Part shown: one piece after another, positions 1 through 14,816 of the stretch
Layout: every line of letters begins with the position of its first letter
Numbering within the stretch: the first letter of the stretch is position 1
DNA from: Brevipalpus yothersi
Taxonomy: Eukaryota > Arthropoda > Arachnida > Trombidiformes > Tenuipalpidae
Reading direction: 5' to 3'
DNA: 64,000 nucleotides
Assembly (NCBI GenBank): GCA_003956705.1
Contig: QZCP01000235.1
Coordinates: 1 to 64,000, forward strand
Notes under the pieces: generated by a model
The model's database searches: none
Seen by the model: only the letters and a program-made list of their open reading frames with translations
What the model was told of the DNA's origin: nothing
Made by a program: the position numbers and the translations under genes

Positions 1-26
1 GAGAGAGAGAGAGAGAGAGAGAGAGA
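1..26. repeat. (GA)n microsatellite at window edge
   Basis: Thirteen perfect GA units run into the left edge of the window, so the full tract is longer than seen here. The same dinucleotide recurs on both strands throughout the window. Confidence 0.95.
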
Positions 27-530
27 ATTGCGAACATTTCAAAGATGATCTGAAAAATTCATGTCTACCACTGAATTGGCTGGCTAATTGTATGAATTTG
101 TCAGCATTCGGATTGCCAAGTAATTAATCTAAATGTCCCAACACCTAGCATGCTACGGAGGTCACTCATGCTTCATGGCACTGTATTGGAGAAGATGTTT
201 TCTGTGCACACAGATTTAATTAGATGATGCTGTTTGAGCTTCTTTTTCGAATGCTCAAATATAATCACCAACAGTTGAAGTGAAGCAAGCAAGCGATGTT
301 CACACACACACAGGTTTTCTTCCATACTTGAGTATACATCAAGCATTTGCTCACACATTTTTCAGACTCTTGGAAGCATGATGTTGCTGATCAAACGAAT
401 AGAGAGAGCGTCAGACAGTATATGAGCATAGGGAAAAATAGTAATGTGTGAAAGTATTTTCTCCAAGTGACAAAAAAGCTTGAGATTGATAGTTTCACAT
501 CCCCTGTGGCAGTATTGACAGTAAAAGTGC

Positions 531-533
<3 letters not shown>

Positions 534-594
<61 letters not shown>
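534..594. repeat. (AG)n microsatellite
   Basis: About 30 uninterrupted AG units, flanked by unique sequence on both sides. Confidence 0.95.
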
Positions 595-596
<2 letters not shown>

Positions 597-2280
597 CACC
601 GTTATCTAGAATGAGTATGGAGAAGAAGTGAGAGAAATCATAACAACACTAGGCATCCAGTGAGTAGAGGAAGTAAAGAGGTGGAAGAGAGGGAGGAGGA
701 ATACAGTGTGGGGTGTGTAAAAAATATATTTATATAAATTGGATTTGTCAGTGTGCTACTGTATACCGAGTTCAAGTTGGACAAATATTTGTGTGCAAGC
801 ATGAGAATTCAATGAAGTTATCTTTTCAGAATCACACGCACTTTGATTTTATTTCTATTAAGCTACATAATTCTACCTACTAGAAAACTCTTACAAAAAC
901 CCTGAAGCCTTTGATTCATGTCAAAAAAGGGAGAATACAGGGATAACTTGATTCTCTCAAGAGAGAACCAGCTGCTGATTTCTTCTCTCTCTTCATCACA
1001 CACACACACACACACACATACCCATTGAAAAGAAAATTCTCAGAATAAAAGTGCTCACATACCTTTCGATAATTGTTGAGAACACCTATTTTCAACAATA
1101 TTTTCGATAAATAGAACATTTTTAAGGGCAAGTTATTAAAGGCAGGTCATCTTATATATTTATATAGAAATTCCTTTTCTGCAGAGCGATGGAAATACAA
1201 ACAAGAATCTGAGTCTTTTTCCCATCAACTCTCTTTTTTCTCGCCTTTCTCTCAAATTCAATTGAGAAAAAAGAGAGTGAATTTAATTTGTGAACCTCTA
1301 ATTGAAGTAAATATGAGAGGAGAAAAATTTTTCCACCAAAACATCCAAGATAAATGTATTTTTAAATAGCATAAAATTTGTTCTACGCTCCAAAGCTCGT
1401 GTGAACTTTTCCCATGATTTCATTTTGTATACATGGAATCTGTACAGCTTCCCATAGCTTTCCATGTCAAGGGGTTTCATATTGTTTTCTTATTCCATTT
1501 TTGTTTGAGATTAGGTCCACTTTGAAAACAATTGGCTCTCAGATTATTACCCAACCTAAACCAGAAAAGTGAGGAGTAAGATATCCTAGGCTATTTCAAC
1601 ATGTCAAGCACATCTGCTCCAACTGGCCTCAGATTACTGGGGGTGACTTGTGTGATTCAAGATAGATTCGAATTTCACGATTAAGAAGAGAGAAAGAGAA
1701 AGAGAAAGAGCGAGAAAGTATAAGGTCTTCCTATTTTGTACAGAATTGTGCGTGTATGTAAGTCAAAAAACTAGGCAAGAGGCAAGATTTGGAATTTGTT
1801 TGGAGAGAATAATGAGATATTTATTCTTTTCATTCCTTGCTTGTCATACTGACCGAAAGAAAAGATGAGGGTGCTGGGGAATGAGTATTCTTTTTCCATG
1901 TTCATTTTTCACTCCACTTTTATATCGAAAACGTGAGAGCAAATATTCATGGACATTGAGTGTAAATAACCTCAAGAAACAAAATCACATCTCATCATTT
2001 TCCAGGGTCTCTCAGTTTTTTCTTTTGGCCTTCTTTTTATCACATTCCCTTTGATTGCTTTTTATTCCTCCTCTAGATTCTTTGATGATGAAAACTCTCT
2101 GGAAAAGTTAAGCCTCCTGATCACCATGAAGCTGTGCTTCTTGATATATATCATGAGTTTCACCACGAATACTCAAGATTGAAGCTTGAATGCTCAGATA
2201 CACTCAATTCGACTTTGATACTTTTCTTTAATGTCGGCTTTGAGTTCAACAAAATACACTTAGGCATCTGGAAGAGTTTA

Positions 2281-2321
<41 letters not shown>

Positions 2322-5300
2322 ATCTATCTTTCTCTATCTATCTTTCTCTATCTATCTCAATCTGATTTGAATTTCATTTGGCATATCGATTGAGGAAGAT
2401 TTCAAGAGAGAAGAGAAATAAACCTAGAGAATTTTATACATTCCAGTGCTCATAATATATTTATCAAGATCAAAGAGAGAGAGAGAGAATTTCAATTTCC
2501 ATGGAAAGATTTCTTTTTTTCCTTCTGTAACTGTGCTCTATCATGCGTCAATGGCATAAATAGATTCGAAATTCGAAAGTTTCTATATAAATGGCAAGAT
2601 ATGAATCGAAATTCCTCTCAATCAGGTTGAAGAATCTCAACAGCAAAAATACGCTTTCGAAAAAAGAATAAAAAAAATAAAAGGCAAAAAGATGAATTGA
2701 CAAGAAGAAGAAAAAGAAGTCCACATGTGACCTTGTAGTGACTAACTAGAGTATTTATGAATTATTTCAAGTAACATCGTTACATCACAAGATGAACGGA
2801 GAGGGAAAGAGAGAGAGAAAATGCTATTGAATTGCCATGCTGAGAATGATTTTGATTTGACAGGCTGTGTGTGTATGTGTGTGTGTTCTTCATGTGGATG
2901 ATGGCAGAAGATGGGTGAAAAGATGCCCAACCAAATGATACGGACGATGACTTGTTCATGATGACAGTCTGACAGGGATAGAGTATTGAAGTGTACAGCA
3001 AGCAAGTTCGGATACATGACAATAATCTTTCTGAAGAGAAGAGTTTCCTATTGAGAAGAATAAAAGAGGGTCTAAGGATAACTGAACTTGGAGGAAAAAA
3101 AAGCTCCATCATACTCTAAATTCAAAATGGAACCAGCCATTTTCGAATGATGTGTGAGATGGAGTTTAAATGAAACTCACCGAGAAAGAATGAAGAAAAC
3201 GAGAAAGTGAAGGAATTTCACTCATCAGATTGAAGAGGTGGTCACGTCACCGTCAATAGTTTTTGTGAAATAAGAATAATAATGGAGAGAAGAGGTCACG
3301 ATCGCGATCATGTCAATCGTTATTGTTGCTTAGAGAATTTTAAGAGAATCAGAAGAAAAAACCTTGAATTCAAAGAGCAAGATATTCTCCGTAGCCAAGA
3401 ATACTGATGCTGGTGAGGAAGAGAGAGAGTGTGTGTGTGAAATTCAAGTATCTTTAACAGCGAAAGAGAACACGAATTGGTGTTCTTTAAAGTTTTCCTC
3501 TTCTCATGTATTCCACCTGATGCTGCCTAGTAATTGAATTGAAAGGAAATAAAATTCTTTGACACACACTCCCCACGGGGTGTGGTGAAAGTTAAAAGAA
3601 TATGTGTGTGACTTTGCTTGACGTGTTCGATATTCTTTGAACAGCCAACAAATTGTCCAAAGGCAAATCGATTCTATATATCGGAGAGAATAACTATATA
3701 AAACTATATATATAAGTGTGAATACATATATATTTCCTGGAGCTTACTTTCACTGATCTTTCTCACTGGTTTCATGGTGATGCGCTATTTTTCTGGAAAT
3801 TTGATCGTCATTTTACATGTTTATTTCCGTCTCTACTTACCATACCATTGATGATTATTTGCTCTCCTTCTTTCTCTCTCATATTCATTTGCTTTTTCTT
3901 CTTTATACTTATTGCAATTCACTCACTCAAAATTATTCACAAAGAATAAAGTAAAAAGTTTATTCATGGAAACAGTTCATACTTATGCACGCACTTATTC
4001 CTATTCCTTCGGTTAAAGTTACCCAATAGAGAATAGTCACAATAAAACCCTTCATTACCAACAATTTATTGTCATGAAAGGAGAGAGAGAGAGAGAGAGG
4101 AAGGAAAAAAGTACGAATGCAAACTGTATCCGTTCTAAATCTGTTTTCACTATCAATAGAACAGGAGGAATAGGAAGATGGAGAGAGGAAAAAATAGTCA
4201 CTGTGAGGTATTAATCAGCCCAGCAAAGCGGAAGGATCTAAGTAAGCTTGAAATTTCCCATGAATAGTTGATCTGACATGATTTCACCACTTTTGTAGAA
4301 GAAAGAATTGATCATTTATCTCTCACACCATACTCTCTCATTTTGCAGTGCAATACAATCTGTAACTTTTGGACTCTTTAGTTTCTTACAATTTGATTGA
4401 GAAAGTTTTTTGAGTGGGAAATTCTTTTTTTATCTCATTTGTTCTTACATTTTTGCTCAGTTGATATCTTCATCTATATCAATAGTCTTAAAATTAGGTG
4501 ATGAAGGGTTCAGGGAGTTCCTTGCACAAAGATCTCAACAAGAAGCAAAGAGCATGTGAGATGAGGTGGAAATTGGTCTGAAGATCATGCTGAAGCAGCC
4601 TAGAATCATTATTTGATCAGCATTTTTGATGATTGTCACAATTCATGAGAAACTTCCTTGCCAATATACAGGTGTAATTGGGGAAGCGTCGATATAGTGT
4701 AGTATTGACCGATGAATTAGATAAGTTTTAGTCCGATATTCAAGGATTCAAGATGTCTCCAGTATAATTGATGTTTCATAGGGGAAGTTACACTTGAAAT
4801 ACAAATCGAGTCCAGAAAGTCTAGTTCATTAAGATAGAAGAGGTATAGTACTATTAGATAGACATTGAAAAAACCATGGGAGCAATTTATCATTCAATAC
4901 CTGTTCTCAACTATCATGAAAAGCTTTCGGAAAAATCTATACACCAAGGCAATACATCTGTTTTTCAACCATGGCCATGTATCATGATGAGCCTCCGAGA
5001 AAGAAAGAGAGGGGAAAAAGTTCTAGACACGGTTCTCTGTATAAAGCAGAAAATAGTGAATATAAATGCATCCTTCATCCGGATACTGATTCCTCTTTCA
5101 GTTAAACTGGATGCATCGAATGAAGCTCCAAAAGTATGAGATCAAAGGATATCATTCTCAATGATCATGACAAAAAATGTTGCTTGAGCCTTTGTCATTC
5201 GGGAAAGAAAACATTCGAATTTAGAGTTCGAAGGAGCTTATTTTATTTTGATTCTTCTCTCTCTCTCTCTCTCTTGCCATATATCTTTTGCTCTTTCACT

Positions 5301-6161
5301 TGCACTTAGTATAAGAGTCGATTGTGTAAATCATTGGATTCACATTTGCTATGGATTCAAGCTGGAAAATCTCTTATTGAGCCTGCATGAGACGAGAATA
5401 TTAACGACTACAATTATTGCCACTGGAGGCTAAGGTTCTAATCCTTTCATTATCATCAACCCCTATCACACCCCTTTCATTTGGTTGAATTGTAAGTATA
5501 GGAAATCGGTAACATTTGATGACCGGCGGAAATGAATGAGGATGCATCAACGGAAACTCAGAGCCCATCAAATCAAATTATTCTCGGTTTAACGTTCATT
5601 TCAGCATTTTTTCAGTACAAGCCTTATACACCCTTACTCCATATATATACCACCTATCAGATCCAAAATCGATTTGGAAATTGGGAAATATTGTAATATG
5701 AATCGGAACTAGAGCTCATGGTAGAGGAATGCTAACTCAAAGTAAGTCGAGACTTGAGGGACACCATTAAAGGTCAAGAAAAATAGCAACTTTGATCAGA
5801 AAAATGGAGACCAAGTGACTTTTGACTTCCGCTTGATTGAATTGGGCACGAAATGGTATATTCATTGAAGTGAATATATATTCACTATAGTGGAATGCTG
5901 CGCACACCTTTGGATTGGAGAGAATGAATATAGTAAACGCTTCGATTAGTTTGACAGTATTCTTAATATTTCCAAACCGTGATTCGATTTTGCCTCTCTC
6001 TCATCTCTGTCGGACCATTCATTTCAATGCGCCTTCGTGCAGGACTTTCTTTATGATATTCCAATGCATGGAGGCACGCATCCGAATAGTCATTGTGTAC
6101 ATTGTACATTCTCACCACAGCTTTTTCATCTTGAAAATGCTTTCATCTTTTCTTCTTTCTT

Positions 6162-6167
<6 letters not shown>

Positions 6168-6231
<64 letters not shown>
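6168..6231. repeat. (CT)n microsatellite
   Basis: About 32 uninterrupted CT units. Open frames across it encode only Leu-Ser repeats on + or Arg-Glu repeats on - and are not genes. Confidence 0.95.
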
Positions 6232-6234
<3 letters not shown>

Positions 6235-7351
6235 CTGCTTGTCTCAGAGTTTGAGTTTCATGATGAAGGAAACTATTTCGAGTGAGTATAACGGATTTTG
6301 ATGGATAAAATTCTATATTTCGCAATACTTCAATAGAGTGATTCATGGGAAAAATCTGGCTTATCAATTTTTTGCATGCAAATTTGAATTTTTTTCTACG
6401 ATATAGAGTGTGAGTGTCAGGAAAGAGGAAGAAGAAAAGAATTTTTAGCGAGAATATTTGGATGGATATTTATCACTAGGCTCAGTCATTGGAGGAATGA
6501 AGAATTTGGAATAAAGAAATCAACAGTGAACAGCAAAGCTATACCATTTTGCTTCAATCATCGATGCATTCAAAAGATTGGAACCTTCTCTGACTGATGG
6601 AATCGAGAATTAGATCAAAGATTCTGGAAACAGTATGTTGATTATTCTTGATGGTGAAAGAAATTACATTACATTAACAAGGAAGAAACTTAAAGTAATT
6701 TACGCTTGAACAAGAGTAAAGTATTATACTTCTTTTGTAAAGGTAAATGAAGTTACTTGCTGCGGTTGATTCGAAAATATTCCACTTTCAAGTGAAAGAT
6801 ATCGAATCAAATGGAAGATTGGAGCACAACAACAGGATTTGGTACAATTAATGGAATGATTCATGGATATCTTCTTTTTTGGAACTTTGAGAAAAAGAAA
6901 GTACTTGTTAAACCATGTGGCAAAGAGGAAAACCTTTATCCTCACAATTGAGCTATAATGACTGATAATTCCTTCCACCAATTATTCTTGATTCGTTCAG
7001 ATTGAAGAGCTAAAAAACATGAACAATCATAGGATTTGGAGGACAATTTTGTTCGATAAGCTCTCCATCTTTGAACGCATGAAATTGGGTCTAATTATTT
7101 TCCAAATGGAAAGATATACCCATGCGAATACAATCGATGTATACAAGCCCATTTGTTTTAGTGATCATTTTGCAGTTTATCATGACTGGCACATAACTTT
7201 GGGCTCTCATAGCTGACACTTCCAATTTCCTTTACCATTTGCTATATTTACTCGCCCTTGCTTGCGCAATTTTCTCTCTCTATCTCTCTCTCATCGGAAT
7301 CAAACTATCGGATAGATGAACTGATGTTAGTTTCGCTCTCTCATCACATTT

Positions 7352-7386
<35 letters not shown>

Positions 7387-7891
7387 CGCTTATACAAAAG
7401 TAACTTTTTCTCTTTTAGTCTCGAATGCTGATAAAAGTCACTCAACATCTGAACAGGGAATTCTCTGTTCAGTCACTCTGATGATGCTTCAGCTGTGAAT
7501 ATCTAACGCTTAATCCGAATGTCAAATAAACTCATTCCAGCCGATTACCATGGTTTCATCACAGCCATGTTGTCACATGTTCATGAGACTTATTAGAACA
7601 CCAATCATATCAGAGAGAAATCGAATGAGTTGCTGTTTACAACAGCCATCATTATCATTACTCGCGCCATGAGGAGAGAGAAGAGAGAAAAGTTTTATTC
7701 ATGCATCCAAATCAGTTTATTTCATGTTCTTCTTCCCTTTTACATCATCTCTCCGAGTCCATCCTCATCTCACTTGCTCTTCTCTACTTCATCTACCAGC
7801 ATCCACCTTCTTCCACTTAGAACAAGACCAATTTACTATGCTGAAACTAGGAGTGGAAGAGTCTGGCAATGAAATTGCTTGCCATTATCAG

Positions 7892-7893
<2 letters not shown>

Positions 7894-7960
<67 letters not shown>
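7894..7960. repeat. (GA)n microsatellite
   Basis: About 33 uninterrupted GA units. Confidence 0.95.
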
Positions 7961-7965
<5 letters not shown>

Positions 7966-10142
7966 CTCTATTGATAATATTCACATTAACTCATGATATG
8001 AACATCAAAAAGACTTGGAATTTTCAGCTGAACACTCAAATATTCGGGTTTGCCTTTCCATGCTCATCACCCAAGCTAATGGACCATTGATGTGCTAATC
8101 TGGAATTTTTTTACATATTCAAACATATATTTGCAAATCTGATGAGTTGCTGATAGAATTGAATTTGGTTGACTTCTCACTTCAACTGAATGAGACCAGT
8201 AAAATGGTGATAGTTATGATGAATTTTAATGATTTGAATTGATGATTTGCATATAAATGAGCATCGTGTGGGAAAAACCTAGACTTCAAGATCAGTCATA
8301 TTCTCAATCGACTCATAGATTTTCTTTCTCAAATAGTAAACAAATCATATCAGCTTTGCGGCCAATCATAACGCTTCCATAGCGATATTGGATCGAATTT
8401 GAACACCTTGTATCACTCTCTCTATCCAAAGTGAACCCTTCAGGGCAAGAGTGCATACTGGTGTATATATATACACACACACTGAATTGACAAGATTGAC
8501 AAGCAGCATACTCTGGAATATTCTTGGAAAAGTGTATCAGCGAAAAAAAAATCAATCTTACCTCAATCTCAACTTATTCCACTGGTGAAGTAAGCAAGTC
8601 ACTTTGACATATTTGCCAAAAAGGTAACGAATAGGCCTTCTTTTTTCCTCGATACAAGTAACGAAAATAACACGCACCCGCAATTTGAGTATGAAGAGGA
8701 AAAAGAGTTCAAAAAGTTTCCCAAATTGAAGTGGCTCAGTTACTGGGAATCAATCGGAAATTCAAGTTATACACTGGAAAGGAACATCACTCGGAATACA
8801 CAATACACCTTATTATTTTTCGCCCGGAAAAAGAGCTGTTCACAGGATGCAGTCAAAACAGCAAAACGATAAAAAGTTTGCCAAAGTCAACGCAGAGGAG
8901 GAAGAAGAAGAAGAAGAGAATATTGTTCGAAGCAACAACTTGAACTGAATTCTCGCTCCCAACGTTCACCAGACACATACACACACGATTGTGAATTCGA
9001 TTTTGCTCACTTGATATGGCAGCGATTCCTTGCGCGGTTGGATTCTCAACTCCCTTCATGAAAACTCTATCGGAATCTCACTCCAATCTAGTGGCCTATC
9101 TTTACATGGAATTCGTATTCTGATAATCTCAGAGAAAGAAGATAAAAGGTGGGAGAGTAAGAAAGAAGGAGTCTGAGAGAGATTCAATTTTGGCTAGCAC
9201 AAGGTGATGTAGACTGTGAATGAAGTAGTAACAAAAGAAGTGGAACGAATAGAGAAGGAAGAGATAGAGAAAGAAAGAGTGAGAGAAAGAGAGCTTAGGT
9301 GAAGATAGCATGGTGATCTCAGGTGAATTTCTGAGAAGAGATGTCCTCATCATTTGGAATACCTGTTGATTTCCCTAGATTCCTACATTTATTGCCAATA
9401 TTGGGGTTCAACATGTTTTTATTCGCTTAGGAATATTCATAGAAATCACCTCCAAAAGACACTTACAATTTCCAATATATCAAATTTATTTCGCTTAGTC
9501 ATTTATCCTATTCGATTTCATTGCCCAGTATAACTGTATTGAAAGGATTTCTCCCTTGAGACTCATCTAGATTTTCAAGGAAGGCCTTCCAATCAACATC
9601 CCAAACCTTCATGATCAGATGACTAATCTTAGCATGTGTAGAAAGCTCAAGAGAGTATCGATGCAAGTGTATCTTTTAGAATCTGGAATTATCATCATGT
9701 TTAATTGATTCGTATACTCTTACCCAGAAATCTTCTCTCTCTCCTTCTCATCTCTTAACCATTCCAAGATGACAAGTAAGGTATAAGACACCGATTTTTC
9801 ATCACATCTGATCACGATGATCCAGTGGAGCAGATGAAAATGGAATCCCATTGCCTGTGCAAAATCAGCGAGTCCGTTTTCCTCTCACTTGAGGATAGTC
9901 ACAATCAATATGATGCTCATCAATATTGAATGCCTTGAGTACATCGACACTATGGCAACATACTAATTTAATGCAAAAGTTGCCAGAGATGATCGGAGTG
10001 CTTCTCCCGTGAGAAACCAGATAGAGTAGGATGTAGCCCTGAATTCATGAGAAACAGATATTTCCTTTGATTGACTTCATGAAATACCTGTAGCTGGTTA
10101 GGTATCATTAGGAATTTCATTTCTCAGATACCAGAGAAAAAA

Positions 10143-10153
10143 TATATATATAT

Positions 10154-10204
<51 letters not shown>
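10143..10204. repeat. Compound (TA)n(CT)n microsatellite
   Basis: A short TA run at about 10143-10155 passes directly into about 24 CT units. Confidence 0.9.
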
Positions 10205-10207
<3 letters not shown>

Positions 10208-11561
10208 CTCTCCAGAATTTCTATAGACTCATAAATTGGTAACTCGAGCAAACAAACTTGAACACAAGCACACGAGAGATATTGAAAAGAATTTTGTTTA
10301 ACACTTTCCGTTCGATCACATCGATTTTAGACACCTTACATCTATCGTGAAGGTTCGAGATGGTAGTATTCTCAGAATTCTGAATACGATGTGAATACCA
10401 AACAAAATTAGATACTTTTATCGTTGTCCAGGAAAAGCATGAAGGAAAAATATCACTATATGTAAGCTTATACATCTCTTGAGCACCTCCTCCAACTGAT
10501 GCTTGTTATATTGAGTTTCAAGAGTACACCTTAAAAAACTTGAACTATACTCAGGTGGCTATCAGAATCTTATGAATTCGTGGGTTGAAATGCTAAAATA
10601 GAAGATCATCAATTCCATAGGATTCCAATGAGTTTCCAGTTTGATATTCTCGTCTCTTTCAACCTCTATTCACTTTTGTTCTCATCACCTCATTCTCTAA
10701 ATTGTTTTTTTCTTGTTATTCTCTTTCTTTTGGTATTGAATTTTTCATCTTTTTATCTGTTTTCTTCAATTTTTCAGACAGTTACAATCAAAATAGAGAG
10801 CTTGTTATTCTTTAACCATTTTTCACTCCAACTTAACAACAATCCTCACAATTTTAAAGTAGGCAAGTCAGAATCGTAAGGTAGAACTGGAATATCCAAT
10901 AGAACTCTAGAGCTATTGAAAAATTTTTCTATTTTCTCAGTCTAAGAATAAATTTTTCTATGGAAAAATGATTGATTCATGATGAAAAATGAACAAACAA
11001 GGTAGGAGAGTAAATTCTTCGAAAGATACCTTGAAACCTTCCTTAATACAAAATTTAGTCTCTGAAATTCGAGAGAGAAAACTAAATTCCAGAAAATCTA
11101 TTGTCAGTAGATCAAAATGTCTGTTCCCCATGTTCTCTTAATTTCTCATGAGACAACAAAGTACAAAAAATACATGTAAAAATATCGAATTTTGCATAAT
11201 TTCTACATTAAAGTGCGCCTCATCTTGTTACAGTATGAGAACTTATTGAACTTTCTGGGGTAATTTTGGGAATACAGGGTTTTTTTGATTCTAAGAAACC
11301 TCAAACAGAATAACTTTCAAGAAAAATAAACTGAGAACCCATAATAGTCAAACACACATTGAATCTCATTCAAAGACAATTTTGGGTGATTATTATGCTA
11401 GCAGGGAAGCATTATATTATCGCAATTTGTTTCTACTAAAATTCATAATTACAATGCGTTCATGCAAACAAATGAGTGAATTCCATATTCCATGTGAATA
11501 CATTTATTCACACCTCTATTTCATCATTCATTCTCGTTCTTTCTCGCCTGTCTACCATTAT

Positions 11562-11935
11562 CTCTCTCTCTCTCTCTCTCTCTCTTNNNNNNNNNNNNNN
11601 NNNNNNNNNNNNNNNNNNNNNNNNNNNNNNNNNNNNNNNNNNNNNNNNNNNNNNNNNNNNNNNNNNNNNNNNNNNNNNNNNNNNNNNNNNNNNNNNNNNN
11701 NNNNNNNNNNNNNNNNNNNNNNNNNNNNNNNNNNNNNNNNNNNNNNNNNNNNNNNNNNNNNNNNNNNNNNNNNNNNNNNNNNNNNNNNNNNNNNNNNNNN
11801 NNNNNNNNNNNNNNNNNNNNNNNNNNNNNNNNNNNNNNNNNNNNNNNNNNNNNNNNNNNNNNNNNNNNNNNNNNNNNNNNNNNNNNNNNNNNNNNNNNNN
11901 NNNNNNNNNNNNNNNNNNNNNNNNNNNNNNNNNNN

Positions 11936-11997
<62 letters not shown>

Positions 11998-11998
11998 T
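11562..11998. repeat. (CT)n tract containing an assembly gap
   Basis: CT repeats flank a run of 349 N (11587-11935) on both sides, so the gap is probably unresolved microsatellite and its true length is unknown. Open frames that cross the N run are artefacts. Confidence 0.95.
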
Positions 11999-13615
11999 CA
12001 TACAACACTCATTTATGAATATGCATTTTCTCATTCTGGAGAGTATTATAGTCCTCATTGCTTTATTGTTTCAAGTAGATTCTAACGAAAGCTGGGTCCA
12101 GTAACAATGATGAAATACAACAATTGAAATGAATTTGGTAAACTGATTCTAGTCAACTGAATTCCTATTAAAGACATTGGAAACACTGATCGAGATCATT
12201 AGAAATCAGCAGAATGAGACAAGTACATGGAGGCCAAACTTGAGTTATACTCTTGTTAGATGTTTTTTGCAGTGAAAAAAAAACAAATCTGATGTTATTC
12301 GCTGAAATTCTAATTGGTCTTATGTTTCTCTATATTTCCTATTATCATCCTCATTTTAACCAGAATAATTGCTTATATGTGGGAAAATGTACAAATTTCA
12401 GTGTTATCCGTATCTTAATGACTTTGTCTTGGATCGAATTAGTCCATGCGTTGGAAAAAACCATCTAAATAGAAGTCTGTGAGCTATTCTAAGGAATTTT
12501 TATTTACTCGTATTAATTATGATTTGATTAAAAATTAATATCAGACAATCATTTAAGGAGCTAATTGTCAAGTGATTCATTTTTATTAGTATGTATACAT
12601 GCAAAGATCATCAATTTCTTTCTCAGAATTGCTTCTTTGCACATTTGCGACCGAGAAAATCGTTTTTTATGGATTTCTGGATTCAGAACTGTATATAATT
12701 AAGGAAAGAATTGAATACGGCATGATTTAACAGAAAAAAAGAGGAAAAAATCTCATAAGATTTTTCTCTGGGGCAAACTATAGAATCGACTAATGTCTTG
12801 AGTAGTTTTTTGTACTCTTACTTTCACAAAACCGATTGAATGAGGAACTGAATGAAAACTAAAAAATCTTACATTTAGAGAGAGAGATTTGGAATGCATG
12901 TCGATTTGGGTTACAGATCACATGGCATACAATTTAATCTGATAGAAATAAAACTGTTATTTCAAATACCTTGAGATGCATTGATTTGATGGAAGAATCT
13001 TCAAGTTGAAAATTTCAACAATACGATCTTAGAATTCTGTTCATTCGATGGGAAAGCATCAAATATAACAAGACTCATGGGGCTCAATTTTCTTAGTAAA
13101 TTGGAAAATACTTAGCAATTTAGAAGGAGCCGTCAAAAAATTGAATAAATTGAGAAACTTTCTACTTACTGGAAACCTGAGATGCTTATAAGCCTCTCAG
13201 GTATAAGTATTACAAGTTTTAGCCAAAGTTTCTCTTTTAGATACGCATATGAAATCTATGGATGCTTTGACTTGGAACTCTTCCTCTTGAGCATTGAGGT
13301 GACATCTGATTTCTTAGACTCAAAAACACTCCATAGATCATGAGAAACAAACCATCAGCTAGATAGAAGAATGTTTTTCAAGCACTAAAATACTAAATTC
13401 TTTGTATCAAGGAAAAAGAAATGGTTTCTTACCCATCAAGAATTTTAGCATAAAGTGGAAAATTTGCCATAAAGATTTGAGGACAATGAAAATTCTACCA
13501 TGGAGGAGTTTGTTGATACTGTTTTATTTTCAAATATTAACTCATGCAAGTAAGATCGATTAATCTTTAGCTTTGGAAAAATCATATTTTCCATATACAT
13601 TCTTTGTGAAGGCAT

Positions 13616-14554
13616 TTGGTGACTGAATATTTTTGGCCATTTTTTGCCGAGAAAAAATCGAAACCCATCATCAATGGTGAATTTGCTGATCATGATGAAT
13701 TTCCATATATTGTTTCAATACGAAATAAGTTGAATCCAAATCTGCATGATGGAGGTGGGACAATCATTCGGCCCAAATGGATACTGACCTCTCGTCATTT
13801 ACTACTTGATATAAATACGCAGAATAGCACTCATTTCCCTACATATTTTCGATTTACAAATTTGAACATCCCAGTTGTATACCCTAAATATTCAAATAGT
13901 TTGAATGAATTCTGGCGCAAACCTTTCTATGATGCCGAAAATCTTTTCTGCTATCCTCTGTCTGATGATGCTCTTGTGTACCCAACTGATGCTGATATAG
14001 CTTTGATAAAGCTACGAGATCCAATTCCAATCAATGATGATGGCTATGATTTTCAGAGTGTCAATCTCCCCAGCATACCAATGGACCTGCGAAAGCGTAA
14101 TAAAGTTGAGGTTGGTGGATGGGGAAAATATCGAAACGATTCTGCCGATGTGTCTGAACTTTTGAGAAAAGCCCATCTGCACACACAAACATCGGCCACA
14201 TGTTCCAGGAGCATTCTGAATTTTAGACCTCTCCAGCAGATTTGTGTCTATAATCAGAATGAAAATGTTTGTAACGGTGATTCTGGTGGTCCTGGGGTAC
14301 TTCGAGTCCCTGGAGGTGGAGAAACTCAAGTTGGCGTTATTTCTTAGACCAATAATGCTTGCGAGTAAGTGAATCAGAGAGAGAAAAACTTTTCCAATTT
14401 TTTGGGTATTTATCTTCATTTTAGTGAGATGGCAATTATGGAAGATGTTGGTTACTATAGCGGATGGATTTCACACGTTATAAGCACTGAAGATGAAGAT
14501 TATTCGTGCAGAAATTTTGTTGACAAAGAATACAATGTTCATTTACCTCATTAG
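13616..14554 (+). pseudogene. SP1: chymotrypsin-fold serine protease with premature stop
   Basis: This is a protease-domain exon followed by a C-terminal exon. The N-terminal motif IINGEFAD, the catalytic His in TSRHLL, the Asp in DADIALIKL and the Ser in GDSGGP are all present. A TAG at 14345-14347 replaces the aromatic residue that follows GVIS (chymotrypsin position 215) in paralogues such as SP4. The frame stays open after it to a consensus donor (14365), and the last exon from 14425 encodes the expected C-terminal helix and ends at 14552-14554. No signal-peptide exon was found upstream, and the 5' boundary given is only the first plausible codon. The single lesion and missing 5' exon suggest a recent pseudogene; readthrough or a sequence error is possible. 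It is the only member of the array on the + strand. Confidence 0.8.
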
Positions 14555-14816
14555 AATTGGTTTTTACATAGCATATCGATGAATTTTATTAACTGAGCAA
14601 GAAAGAGATTTGAAAGAAACAGTTTATGAAGAATACTGAACTTTCAAGATTTCTACATGGAACATAGTCTGAACTATTTGATGACTGATACACTGTTAGA
14701 AAATTCGTCCCAAACATTCGATCATTCTTTGCAATTACTTAACCTTTTTGATTACCATATTCAAAGGATTTATTCAGTAAAGACAAATAAGAAAGGCCAT
14801 TCTAATTAACGGAATA

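Larger units (their letters stand above)
27..13600. other. Gene-poor, microsatellite-rich region
   Basis: No reading frame here resembles a protein family I recognise. The longer open frames are short AT-rich accidents or translate GA/CT repeats into Arg-Glu or Leu-Ser runs. Visible structure is (GA)n, (CT)n, (CA)n and (TCTA)n microsatellites, for example (CA)n at about 998-1018 and CT grading into CTAT at about 2283-2357. I saw no tRNA, rRNA or transposase. Small exons of a long-intron gene cannot be excluded by eye. Confidence 0.6.

Noticed and set aside
11382..12104. Long open frames across N runs and CT repeats (also 46386-47142, 5915-6367, 7630-8090, 62383-63207)
   Set aside because: They translate only microsatellite (Leu-Ser or Arg-Glu) or undefined sequence.
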